The notes below the pieces were generated by a model. The model searched no databases, was not told the origin of the DNA, and saw only the letters and a program-made list of their open reading frames with translations. Of a stretch of 64,000 nucleotides of DNA, positions 49,301-58,815 are shown piece after piece. Within the stretch, counting starts at the first letter, position 1, and the number at the start of each line of letters is the position of its first letter. Made by a program: the position numbers and the translations under genes. This stretch comes from Membranipora membranacea (Eukaryota > Bryozoa > Gymnolaemata > Cheilostomatida > Membraniporidae): assembly GCA_914767715.1 (NCBI GenBank), contig OU612073.1, positions 8,494,001 to 8,558,000 on the forward strand, in the 5' to 3' direction.

Positions 49301-52145
49301 CCTGGAGCCGGAGCACCAGGAGTACCTGGCTTTATTGGTGGCCAACCTGGAGCATCTGGTACACCAGGACCCCAACCAGGACCCCAGCCAGGACCATCTG
49401 TAGGTGGACCACCAGGGTTTGATGGCAGACCAGGAGGACCGGGCCAACCGGGCCAATCGGGCCAACCGGGCCAATCAGGATCACCAGGAAGCCCTGCACC
49501 AACTGTTCTTGGATCACCAGTAGGTAAGAAACTATACATATTAAAGAAACCCCAGTGGGCGACGAACTAGACTTGTTTACTTTATTATTGTTAAGTTCGC
49601 CTTTTCAGATACCCAATTAGTCATTAATCACTATCTATCCCTCTTCAGTGAATGCGTTGGTTCTGATTTGTTGGTCCCCAATCACGGCGATCAGAGCCGG
49701 CACATCAGTTAGACCTTGGTGGGGGATCGATATTTAAAGAACCAGTTATGGAGGTCGATACACAGCTCTTTAAGATACAAAGTAACTTTCATTGATCATC
49801 AAAAAAACATTATAATGATAAGGTCACACTGCCTGGATCTTCATTAAAAACACATTGATACTGGTATGGTTAGAGGATAGCCTGGTGTAAAACTGCTGAT
49901 TATATCCACTTTCAACCTAACCCCTCTATAATTAGTTAGACGCACAAAGGTAGATGTCTTCTGGTGATTACAGTAGAGCTCTCAGAGGGTCTCCTCTCTG
50001 AATCATGCAATGTATGAAGATTGTAAATTAATTCCAGACCTTTCCACAAACAGCTTTAAACTAACAATATATAGATCATTTCTTTTTTCCAGCTTTAATT
50101 TGCTCAATCAACAGTGTGTTTCTAAGGGAAAAAAGCAGTAATTCGTTAGATCAAGTTTGATCCAATTTCTCTGCAATCGGATCGTTACCATTCTTCTAAT
50201 GAGCTTAAATGGGGCAATTCAAAATGCAGGCTAATTGGATGATACTTGATCTAGTAATTTGTAAGGTTAGTCAGTCAGTTTACGTGTGAAATTAGCAATG
50301 CATGAAAAGAAAAATATTTACGCTTACCCAGCATTTGATGAACCAGAAGCAACAATCAACTATCAACATTTTCATTTGAGGCTCCTAAGATACCTCTACA
50401 GTAGTTCAAGTTTGATCCAAGTCACCAGCATGTGAGTTGCTTCCCCTATTCTCGTCTGTGGGGGAGGAGGTACAACTCCAACTATGGAAAATTGAATCAA
50501 ACTGGATCTACATGTACCCCGTATCACAGCATGATAAGTTGACATCAATTCAAGTTTTGCAGCTTGATCAAGAATGGGCCATAATATTACTAGGGTCTTT
50601 TTCGAACTTGCTTCCTAAACGGATCTATTAAATAATTGATTGGTTTACAATTTGTTCCAGGGACTGCACTATACAAAATATGGGGCACCAACCGATGTGG
50701 TGAAGATTCCAATGTAGTCTATTCAGGTGAGATAGTAAATTAAGTATTAATAGCTGTTAAAGTTTAAGTCAACCCATAATCCCTTGCTGAAATGATTGTG
50801 GAATGGTTTAACTGATCATATCAAACAAGTTTCAGTTTCTGCACAACTGATCACCTATCACATATCATTGCTATCAGAGAGATCTTTTTGATCCCATTAC
50901 TCTTGCGCTGTTAGAAAAATGCAGCTCTGACTTCATTTTGATTAGAATTGTAAATTCTATGTATTCTTTTCCCGCGAGTTTTTGATGTATCTGAGTTCTA
51001 CATGACCCTCCTCTTAGGAACATCACAATTGATCGCAAATGTGTTCTATATGATGACTTGATTTATTTCAATGATTGTTTATGGGAATCTGATGAGCAAG
51101 AAGATGCAATGAAAAACCTTGTTACAATTCAGCTCCGGAAAACTTTTTATATAGTTAAAATAATATGACGTAGTTGGTAATGCCTCTAATTTTCCTTACT
51201 GTCTTCAGTTATGAATACTGAAATGGAGAGAGGACAATGCTTAAACATCAGTGTTGAGAATTTGTTGCTCAATTCCTCATGACAGGTCGTCATTGTTGTG
51301 CTTTGATTTTAATCTTGCAGAAGTTGAAACCTGTGATAACAAATATGATACATTAAACAACTACTTCTTCTTTCTTTCACTTGTGGCCAGGGTTTCTAGC
51401 AGGACCTTATACCACCGCAGGAAATGGAGGAGGATCAGATGCGCTCTGTTTGTCCAGAAGCCCTCCCATAGGGAGGAGTGTAGGGTTTGGAAACTCTTTG
51501 GTAGGCCCTCTGACATTTGACTCTAGAAGACCAGATCTCAACAATAGATTTATCAGATGCGCTCTCTGTCTGAGTGAAGGTCGCACTTCACAGGTGAGTC
51601 AGTCAATCAATCCTTATAACATAAGTAAAACAAGTGGGTCTCTGCCATACACTTAATAAAAACTAAATAAATTATTAAGTCTATGGTCTCTGCATATCAT
51701 GGTAGTGAAACCACAACAGTAGAAGCGCGGCCATTGATACTTTATGTGTATAACTGATAAACTGGGAGCCCAAAAATTTCATGATCCACTTTTGTCTAAA
51801 ATCAGGAAGAAATTGGGTTGTAAACCAAGCGAATAATTTTTTTTTCTGACTATAAAATTCATTTTTTCACAGGTGATGATTCCTGGCCTAGACACATGTC
51901 CTTCAGGGAGAGGATTTCGGCAAGAATACAATGGATTTTTGGCAGGGGCAACTGGTAGTAGAAGTTCCCAGCGGACTATAAACCACATATGTGTTACTTC
52001 AAACACTTTAACGAGTGGCAGCAATACGCTTAATGGGCCAATACAGCTAACAGATATAACATTTGGTAGCTGCCCTGCAGGAAATCCAGATTGTAGTGCA
52101 TACACACCGAGGCAAAAGATACCCTGTGTAGTGTGTGTTAGATGA
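40318..52145 (+). CDS. Membrane-anchored short-chain-collagen-like protein, gene 2 (intact)
   Basis: Six exons in phase: 40318-40485, 43475-43697, 49251-49523, 50661-50726, 51391-51593, 51873-52145; 1206 bases, 401 residues plus stop. Residues 1-56 carry an N-terminal anchor (GLVNVLLTIGVVTLATLY, about 19-36; type II topology expected, no signal peptide). Residues 57-60 are RMKR, a furin-type site, then a cysteine segment (VYRCQQGKNCRWYPAG). Residues 131-221 are Gly-X-Y collagen with interruptions (GRPGGPGQPGQSGQPGQSG). Residues 222-401 form the C-terminal module of sponge-type short-chain collagens: WGTNRCGEDSNVVYSGFLAG, GGGSDALCL, CPSGRGF, QEYNGFLAG, DITFGSCPAG, KIPCVVCVR. Expected to trimerise and be shed or stay on the cell surface as matrix. 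Only member of the array with no lesion. The gene is long because introns 1 and 2 hold mobile elements. Confidence 0.85.
40511..40755. mobile_element. TIR element (family U), copy 1
   Basis: Ends TTGGGGGCCTTTCAATTAG and, inverted, CCAGGGGGTCTTTCAATGAG; body with GCTCAAAATTATC and GATTTTGGCTGTTTT. Related to 47984-48300. Lies 26 bases past the first donor of collagen gene 2. Confidence 0.75.
40955..41150 (-). mobile_element. tRNA-derived SINE family 2
   Basis: On the minus strand, a tRNA-like head with excellent A-box (TAGCTCAGTTGGTTAGAGC) and B-box (GGTTCGAATCC), then a body with TGTGCTCCGACCTGCCTGCA. The region between the boxes is longer than in a tRNA and contains a repeated CCTTTAA, so it is not a working tRNA gene. 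Body shared with 9045-9130 and 52815-52920. Confidence 0.75.
41420..42020 (+). mobile_element. Decayed LINE 3' remnant
   Basis: Broken frames read VRYPGVIVDQDLRFHEHVQS and, further on, LISYCLPI and GKKAIRKIFKDCAKLGT, the region C-terminal to RT in CR1/Jockey-like ORF2. Stops and frameshifts throughout. In intron 1 of collagen gene 2. Confidence 0.65.
42383..43087. mobile_element. 705-bp foldback element with about 330-bp inverted arms
   Basis: Left arm from CATATCACAGAGTAAGGATA, right arm ends in its reverse complement at 43087. Arms share long runs such as TCATAATTCATTCTGTATTT and AGGCTATGAGTAATCCAG around a loop near 42720-42760. No transposase and no clear target duplication. In intron 1 of collagen gene 2. 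Confidence 0.8.
44740..45060 (-). mobile_element. Possible solo LTR-like segment
   Basis: On the minus strand: TGTCGTAATAATGTCGAC start, TATA-box-like CTATATAAAG (44952-44943), AATAAA-like AAATAAATG about 110 bases on, end near TTTATCA. The order fits an LTR promoter, R and U5, but no matching flanking duplication was found. Tentative. Confidence 0.25.
46097..47966 (+). mobile_element. CR1-like LINE, degenerate, with TAAA tail
   Basis: Starts inside the endonuclease (FDHYATYLII, the SDH region), runs through a 300-codon frame at 46393-47295 (PVKTKRVRRAKNQW, PCNYRPISSLPIISKVFE, LSDRQLGFRKHHSSGQ) that is stopped by TGA, then frameshifted motif A (NVRKAFDTINH) and YADDTVIYC (about 47609), then LLGVILDSELS. 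Ends with TAAATAAATAAATAAATAAA (47938-47966). Inactive. In intron 2 of collagen gene 2; unlike the 5' LINE it includes the YADD block. Confidence 0.85.
47984..48300. mobile_element. TIR element (family U), copy 2, degenerate
   Basis: Body aligns with 40511-40755 (ATTATCGCTCA-TTGGTCTTTCAAT, AGTGATTTTGGCTGTTTT). The right terminal repeat is not preserved in inverted form; a GGGTCTTTCAGT motif occurs in direct orientation at 48277-48289. Confidence 0.6.
50147..50253. mobile_element. Short TIR element family T
   Basis: Ends TAGATCAAGTTTGATCCAAT and, inverted, TAGATCAAGTATCATCCAAT. Flanks GTAATTCGT (50138-50146) and GTAATTTGT (from 50254) look like an 8-9 bp target duplication with one change. 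In the intron before collagen gene 2 exon 4. Confidence 0.8.
50402..50510. mobile_element. Short TIR element family T
   Basis: Ends TAGTTCAAGTTTGATCCAAG and, inverted, TAGATCCAGTTTGATTCAAT; internal GAGTTGCTTCCCC. Second family member in the same intron, 150 bases from the first. Confidence 0.75.
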
Positions 52146-53456
52146 GCGAATATTGTGCCTTGACTTGGAAAACTTGCCAGTTTAATGGTTTTTTGGTGAA
52201 CATAAGGAGATTGTGAAGGCTCAATTTTTAACTGATGAAATTTTTTTATAACTTATACCTATGACACCATAACATATAAAGAGAATATGAAATTTGGCCG
52301 TCTCATTTTTGGTTATGCTTCCAATAAATTTGACCGGTGCCTCTAGTTGAACATACTCAAATACTCAATACAGTCAGCCGCCTAATATTCTTTTCTACAT
52401 GTCAGATTGGTATGAGTATTAACCAGATATGAATAGGAATGTAGTTAATACAAATCACATAATCAACTCAAAACTTGCCGAACAAAGTTTTTCCAAAACC
52501 GTGTCAAATAGTTATGCACATTTTGTCTCCCGTCTGAGAACTTAACACGTTAAAGCACAATACCCACCCCTAGCAATATAATGAGCAACCGTATCCCCAT
52601 GTACAAACAGCCATAAACTCCGTGATCAGTGGGCATCAGAGAAGCCAGTATAGAATGTTAATGCGGGGAAGCACCCTTTGTACGTTCTTTAAGAATTGAT
52701 TGGTATTTTGTTTGGTATATAAACTTTCCCACCTCAATACAAAAGAGACAATGCATAAAACAATTGATCCGAAATCTAATCACTATAACAATATAATATA
52801 GTATTTGAGTCACTTCGGTCCAGGGTTCGAATCACACTCAAGTCCACTGACAACTGTTTGTTGGGCGCCCTGATGTGCTCCAACCTGACTACAAGCACAA
52901 ATATGTTTGATACAGTCATTGCATTCTCCACCCCGTTCTTTGGGATGTGGTGTGTGATAAGACTGATCTTTATCAATTTGAAAAAGCATGCGTTCTCTTC
53001 ATCATTATGGTTTGAGCGCACCTGCAGCAATAAAATGAGGAATATTTCACGGCGGAAATCCTGAAAGCTGTTTGCAAACATAACCTGGCATTAGATGATC
53101 ATAAATGATGAGCGAAGGTTGAGAGTCAAGGAAAAGCTGTGTTTAATGCTGCATAGCAAGGTAAAAATGCAATAAATACCATATTATTATGATACTTGTC
53201 AATTTTATTTTACAGGATGTTTTTTACCTGAGTGTAAAAATAAAGATTAGCTTAGAGTACCTATTTGTCGCCATGGTGATGCTATAGTGACACATTTTCA
53301 CATTTTATTGTCCTCGGTGTTGAGTATGTTGCTTGTCCTATAATAACTTGTGGTGCTCTCTCTCTCTCTCTTTTTCACTAACTGATTTAAAACAAAACTT
53401 TACAGCTCAAGGATATTTAGCTACAAAGAGACGATTCTATAGAGAACATTTTGATT
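52146..53456. other. Spacer between collagen genes 2 and 3
   Basis: AATAAA at 52323-52328 is a candidate polyadenylation signal for gene 2. Bases 52815-52920 are a SINE family 2 fragment. No exon recognised; a CTCTCTCTCTCTC run lies at 53358-53370. Confidence 0.45.
52815..52920 (+). mobile_element. SINE family 2 fragment
   Basis: B-box-like GGTTCGAATC then GTGCTCCAACCTGACTACAA, aligning with the body at 40955-41150; the A-box half is missing. Confidence 0.5.
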
Positions 53457-54649
53457 ATGGTCCGGCCAGATGAGACAAGAGTTCCTCCTTATATCTCGTG
53501 TAGGTGGGGGATTATGGTCAATGCCCTGCTTGCTATTGGGTTTGTGACTTTAGCTACTCTACACTACGATGTACAAATTCAGTTGAAATCATTGAAGTCA
53601 TCTGTAGCCGATCTCACGGAAACGAACCAGGTGAGTGCTAGTCCTCTATCATTCGGTGGACGATATACGTATAGGATTTCAAGACAGTTTTCTGATATGG
53701 ATTTTGAGTCTAGGTTTGCAGTTTTCCTCTCTCCACTTTAGCTCACCCACCGTGGAGTAAAAGGAGCTGAAATTGGCTTATCTTGAAAACCGCTCATGGA
53801 GTCATGATGGGATGAAAGTTTCCGAATCTGCAGCGTTGAAAACACATGGGACATAGTCTGGGAAGAATTTTGGTCTTTAGACAGTCATTTATAACAATTT
53901 CAGCTTGTTTTGTTGACAAATTTCCTGGATTTTTTCATGGATTTCTTCACTCACATTAAGATGAATCAGATTCAAACTCATAATGACTTGAGAAGCTTTG
54001 CCCTAGGTTTTCCATGATGCCAATGCTGACAGAGTTTTTAATATATTGTAGCACTCCAGATGAAGCCAATTGGACACTATTTTTTATGCTATGTGTGTAA
54101 CAGGTCACTCCTGTTACTCTTTGGTTAAACAGTACCTTAATGTAGAGAGCATTTCTTAACATTCGAGCCCAGTAGACTGTCCATCGTCAGACTGTAGTGA
54201 GCACCGTAACAATGATTACAGTTTGTTATCAGAGGACTAAGCGAAGTTACGGGACAGTTAATGACGGTCAGCCACCCTGTGTGTACAGATGTCAGCAGGG
54301 AAAGAACTGCAGGTGCTACCCAGCAGGTGTCAGTAGAGATGAGATGATAAGACTGTCACAAACATCACAAATAGGCCCTGTTTCACCTGCTCCACCTACA
54401 ACTAATGCACCGAAAAGTATAACCAGCTCTATCTCTCCACAAGGTCTGTATCCTCTCCTTCACATATCTCAGGGACATCATATTACATGCTTCCTTCTTT
54501 GATTATACAAACAGTTTTGTTCCCGAAATGCAAAATAGAGTTTTGATTTGAAATTATATATGTTAGATTCTAAAGTTGTTCCATTTTATTTATTGAAGGT
54601 CATCCTTATAAGACTGGAACACCAAGATCTGGGAGACCAGAAGCTAATG

Positions 54650-54950
54650 GAGCACCTGGAGGTTCAGGAATTGGTGGAGCACCTAGGTCACCTGGAGTCG
54701 GTGGAGCCCCAGGGTCACCAGGAACTAGTGGAAACCCTGGGTCGCAAGGAAGTGGTGGAACACCTGGATCGCCAGGAATTGGTGGAGCACCTGGTTCACC
54801 AGGAACTGGTGGAGCACCTGGTTCACCAGGATATAGTGGAGCACCTGGTTCACCAGAAAATGGTGGAGCACCTGGTTCACCAGGATATGGTGGAGCACCT
54901 GGTTCACCCGGATATGGTGGAGCACCTGATTCACCCGGAATCGGTGGACC
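54650..54950 (+). repeat. 27-bp coding minisatellite in collagen gene 3
   Basis: About ten imperfect units of GGTGGAGCACCTGGTTCACC plus AGGANNT, each encoding nine residues with glycine at every third position. Likely expanded by unequal exchange or slippage. Confidence 0.9.
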
Positions 54951-56473
54951 ACCAAGATCTGTTGGCAATCCAGGAACATCAGGATCATGTGTAGGGGCAC
55001 CTGGGCCATGTGCGGAACGGACAGATGGAAAATCTGGGTTCGATAATAGGCACGGTCACAGTGGAGCACCAGGACCGCAAAGAAGCATAATTCCAGGCCT
55101 TGGTGGAGGTGGACCTCCTGGTAATGAGGGGGCACCAGGACAACCTGTTGGATCAAATAGGCAAGGTACACAAGGGCGAATTTAACTTATTCTTATCCAT
55201 GTAGGTAGATGGACAAAATGATAAAAAACACATCCTGTAGTCACAACACAAAATGGTAGCAACTCATCAACAACTTCAGTGCTGCATAGTTGTCAGCCAG
55301 CCAAAAATGCTTGACCACCACAGTCTTCTACTGCTGCCTAGTCAGAGCATAATATTCCTGAACACTAAACTAAACTCTCTTGCAGCGGTATGTTGCTAAC
55401 AGACGTAGATTTTTACCAATACATCATACCTGTCATGTTACTGATCTATAAGTGAAAATGCAAACAGCAGAGTGTTTAACAAGACGGTCACATCAAAAAT
55501 TCAAATACAATGGACTAGTTTAAATTGAATATTTAGAATATGGTATACCACGACTGTCAAATATTATAAAAATTAAATCGCATTACTCAAGTGATTCTAA
55601 TAAGAGGTAACTCATTATTTAGAATTAATGGATTTATAACAAGTTAATAAAAAAATGATTCATTGATAAAGTTTTAATAAAGATGTTGTTTGCCTACACC
55701 CGACTCATTTGCAGTACGTCATTCACTAATATAACAGAAAACTATTTTCTCTGGCTAGAATTCGGTTTTTTTTATGTAGCTCTGTCTTACCGTGAAAGTT
55801 TTCTTTTCAGAGGCTGTGGTAGGATTTATGAAATGGGGAAACAGTAAATGTGGGTCCAAGTCAAGAGTTGTCTACTCAGGTTAGTGTACATAAAATTATT
55901 CTGTTCATTGACTCTCGCGGAATACAAAGAAAGTCTCTTGCTGAAAAAGCTCGTATACAGTGCAGTTCACATGATTCAGACCTCTGCAGACCCATCTTTT
56001 CAGAATCAGTGTTCGATTAGCTTTCCAGCGATATATAAAATGTCAAAATCGGACAACGCTGGTATCATAACGTTAAGCGTCTGAACTGAATGACATTAGA
56101 ATGCATTGAGATCTGGCTGAAGCCTGAAGGCACAGATTTTCCTCGTCTGAATTAACAGGAGTTCTGAGTTATAAAGTCTGAATTAACTAGCTTACACTGT
56201 AATTTGGTAGAGGAAACATTACCAGAGATTTCATCACGACTTTGACTCTGTGTGTCTCTTTTCCAGGGTTTCTAGCAGGACCTCATACCACGGTAGGAGC
56301 TGGTGGAGGCTCAGATGCGCTCTGTTTGCCCAGCAAACCTGACAACGGAGACCGAGGGAATGGAAGCTTTTTGATAAGCCCGCTAACATTCGTTCGAGCA
56401 GACTGGAGCTCAACAACCAGCTTATCAGATGTGCTCTTTGTGAAATATCAGGTGTAACAACGCAGGTGAGTCA

Positions 56474-56590
56474 TAGGTCGGGTTTGATCCATTTTTCCCT
56501 CATTGGAATTGCCCCCCCCCCCCCTCTACTGACATGCCGAAGTAGAGGGGGGCAATTCCAATGAGGGAAAAATGGATCAAACATGATCTA
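56474..56590. mobile_element. Short TIR element family T with poly-C centre
   Basis: Near-perfect inverted ends: TAGGTCGGGTTTGATCCATT and TAGATCATGTTTGATCCATT (inverted), continuing through TTTCCCTCATTGGAATTGCC. Centre is a run of about 14 C. Begins 8 bases after the exon 5 donor of collagen gene 3. Confidence 0.85.
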
Positions 56591-57650
56591 GGTATGTGAG
56601 TTAGGACCAGGTAAAGTACAACTATGAAACCATGCCTGGCACATATTGATTTTGATACATTCACACATTACAGAGGAAAAATGTGCGATTTATTATTTGC
56701 TTTGGAATAAAAACTTACTTATATACTTTTATTGTCAATCTACAAGTCAACAAGTTACTTTTTAACTACTCTGTTATCTGTAAACTTTCTAGAAAGCCTC
56801 TTTAAACAAATAAATAAATAAATCTATAGGAATTTTTTTCATGCAGTGACAGAACAAAAAACTTAAACAATACTTTTTGGGTGATTACTTTTCCTTTATA
56901 GCTGCAGACACAAAAGTCAAAGTCAGAAAGATTGTTGACGAGTGATAATAGTGAACAAAATTGTGTGTATTATTAAACAAGCAAAGAGCATCTCCAAAAT
57001 ATACTTTTGCCTGAAAAGCATTTCATATCAGTAAATGTACTTATCAAGTCGAAGTATCAGTATCGAATCTTACTTCAGTTAGACAAAGGCAAAAATTGTG
57101 CGATTTGAAATAAACTCGCTTCATTCCTATGGTGGTGATTACTTACTCTTTATAGTTCTGCAGTCACAAAAGCCAAAGTCACAAAGATTGTTGATGAGTG
57201 ATAGTAGTGGGCAATTTTATATGGAGCAAAGAGTATCTTCAAAATATTTTCTCACATAAAATGAGTTTCATATCAGTGTCAGTTTTGCTTCAGTAACATA
57301 TTAGTTCCCTTATGTCATCCACAATTACACACTCAACTCTATATGCTTTCATTTTTAGTGTGTATCTTATATTGCAGGTTATGATTCCTGGCTTAGGCGC
57401 ATGCCCTACAAATAGAGGCTGGCAGCATGAATACAGTGGATGGCTGACGGGGGCATCTGGGAGCCAAAACTCCCTAATAAATCACATCTGTGTAGAGGCA
57501 AATTCCCAAACAGCTACAGGTGGCAGTCACACATTGTTTAACCCTATAAAACTGGCAGATATAACATTTGGCGGATGCCCTACAGGAAATACCTTATGCA
57601 GTAGATACACGCCAGCCAACAGAATACCCTGTGTAGTGTGTGTGAAATAA

Positions 57651-58815
57651 TTAACAACTTTCTGGGCTTCTCGACTTCTCTGTCATACATAATGATTCTG
57701 TTAAAAATGAATGACCATACTGAATCATTGAGAATTGATAAACAAGAAATGTCCACCAATTTTGTTAGAACATTTTCCTTTTTCGAGCTATTTCAATCTG
57801 AGAGAAATGTTCAAGCTACACCCAACTTCAAATAACTTTTTAGATAATATAATAGCATCTACTTTTAAACAACATGACATTTAATTTAAGTTCATTTATC
57901 AATTATAAATCATTCAAACTTAATTTTTCTGATTATCTTTTTCATCATCTTGATTGAAAGTTTTATTTCCCTCTCACTTATTGTGTTCTCTTGGAAGGCT
58001 GATTTTGTATTTTGATTTGGTGGCAATGATTTTTTCAACATAACCTTCTTCTGCCCCACAAATAAATTCATCTCTGTGAAACCCTTTTTCTCAGACATGA
58101 AATATAGCAATCATTTGCAGTTGGGCGTCCCTAGCCTGTCTTGACAAGCTTTGCCAAGACTGGCTAGGTTTTCTCTGTTCCATCGATAACGAAAGCACTA
58201 AGAAGTTACTCATGGATAATAAGCACAACATGATCCGGAAGACCCGACTGATTCGGCTGTCTATTCTGACGCCACATGTGAAACTTGGCGGTCATGTTGA
58301 ATGCCAAAAAACCAATAATTCGTCATCAAGATATAGATTTTGTCATGTTAAATCATCAACACATTTGACACTCCGATTATTGAGAAATGCATGCTTTGTA
58401 AAATTGACCCCATTTTAATTTGATTGAATTCTAGCTGTGCTTTATTGGATAAGGCCAGTTCCTGAACACAACGAAGACAGCCAATTCACGCTTTGCAGAG
58501 TGAATTGAAAACTCAAAAGAAAATCACACCACTAGCTATCAACTACTATCCTGATATCATACACTTAGTTCAAACTGAAGAAAATCACACACAAATACAC
58601 ATATTGCTTATTTACAAGAGGAGGGAAGCAAAATACAAAACACATGAGAAAATATAATCGGTCAAAAATAAAGTTTTTCTGTACAAACATCTAAAAACCC
58701 TGCTTTAGCGATAGTCAAAACTAACAAAACCTTTTGAAGCATACTGAATCTTTGAACCTATCAAAATAACTACTGGAGAAGTAAATGCAGCAGAAGAATT
58801 CAAAGTCGATGAGCG
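57651..58815. other. Spacer between convergent collagen gene 3 and EF-hand gene
   Basis: 3' regions of both genes. Holds a strong stem-loop at 58130-58168. TTTATT at 58440 (minus-strand AATAAA) is a possible polyadenylation signal for the EF-hand gene. No exon seen. Confidence 0.45.
58130..58168. repeat. Short strong stem-loop
   Basis: CCTAGCC-T-GTCTTG pairs with CAAGAC-T-GGCTAGG, 13 pairs with one T:T mismatch around an 11-base loop. Function unknown. Confidence 0.7.

Larger units (their letters stand above)
53457..57650 (+). pseudogene. Membrane-anchored short-chain-collagen-like gene 3, one-base frameshift
   Basis: Exons 53457-53630, 54233-54443, 54599-55165, 55811-55879, 56267-56465 and 57378-57650 match gene 2 in order and phase except the fifth. 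Encoded parts: N-terminal anchor (GIMVNALLAIGFVTLATLHY), furin-type RTKR, CVYRCQQGKNCRCYPAG, a 189-residue collagen block built of nine-residue units (GGAPGSPGx), then the C-terminal module (WGNSKCGSKSRVVYS, GFLAGPHTTVGAGGGSDALC, DITFGGCPTG, RIPCVVCVK). Exon 5 is 199 bases against 203 in gene 2; one base is missing after ACATTCG (about 56393), so the natural frame runs to TAA at 56454, while the other frame downstream still reads LNNQLIRCALC and stays conserved. Either a very young pseudogene, a null allele or a base-call error. Confidence 0.75.

Noticed and set aside
49237-49539. Antisense proline/glycine-rich frame opposite collagen gene 2 exon 3
   Set aside because: Mirror of the Gly-X-Y exon, which has proper splice sites and phase on the plus strand.
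54650-54950. CRISPR-like regular repeat
   Set aside because: Spacerless 27-bp coding repeat in a eukaryotic exon, with glycine register preserved.
54606-55171. Long antisense proline-rich and other frames opposite collagen gene 3
   Set aside because: Shadows of the Gly-X-Y repeat; codon pattern and splice sites support only the plus strand.
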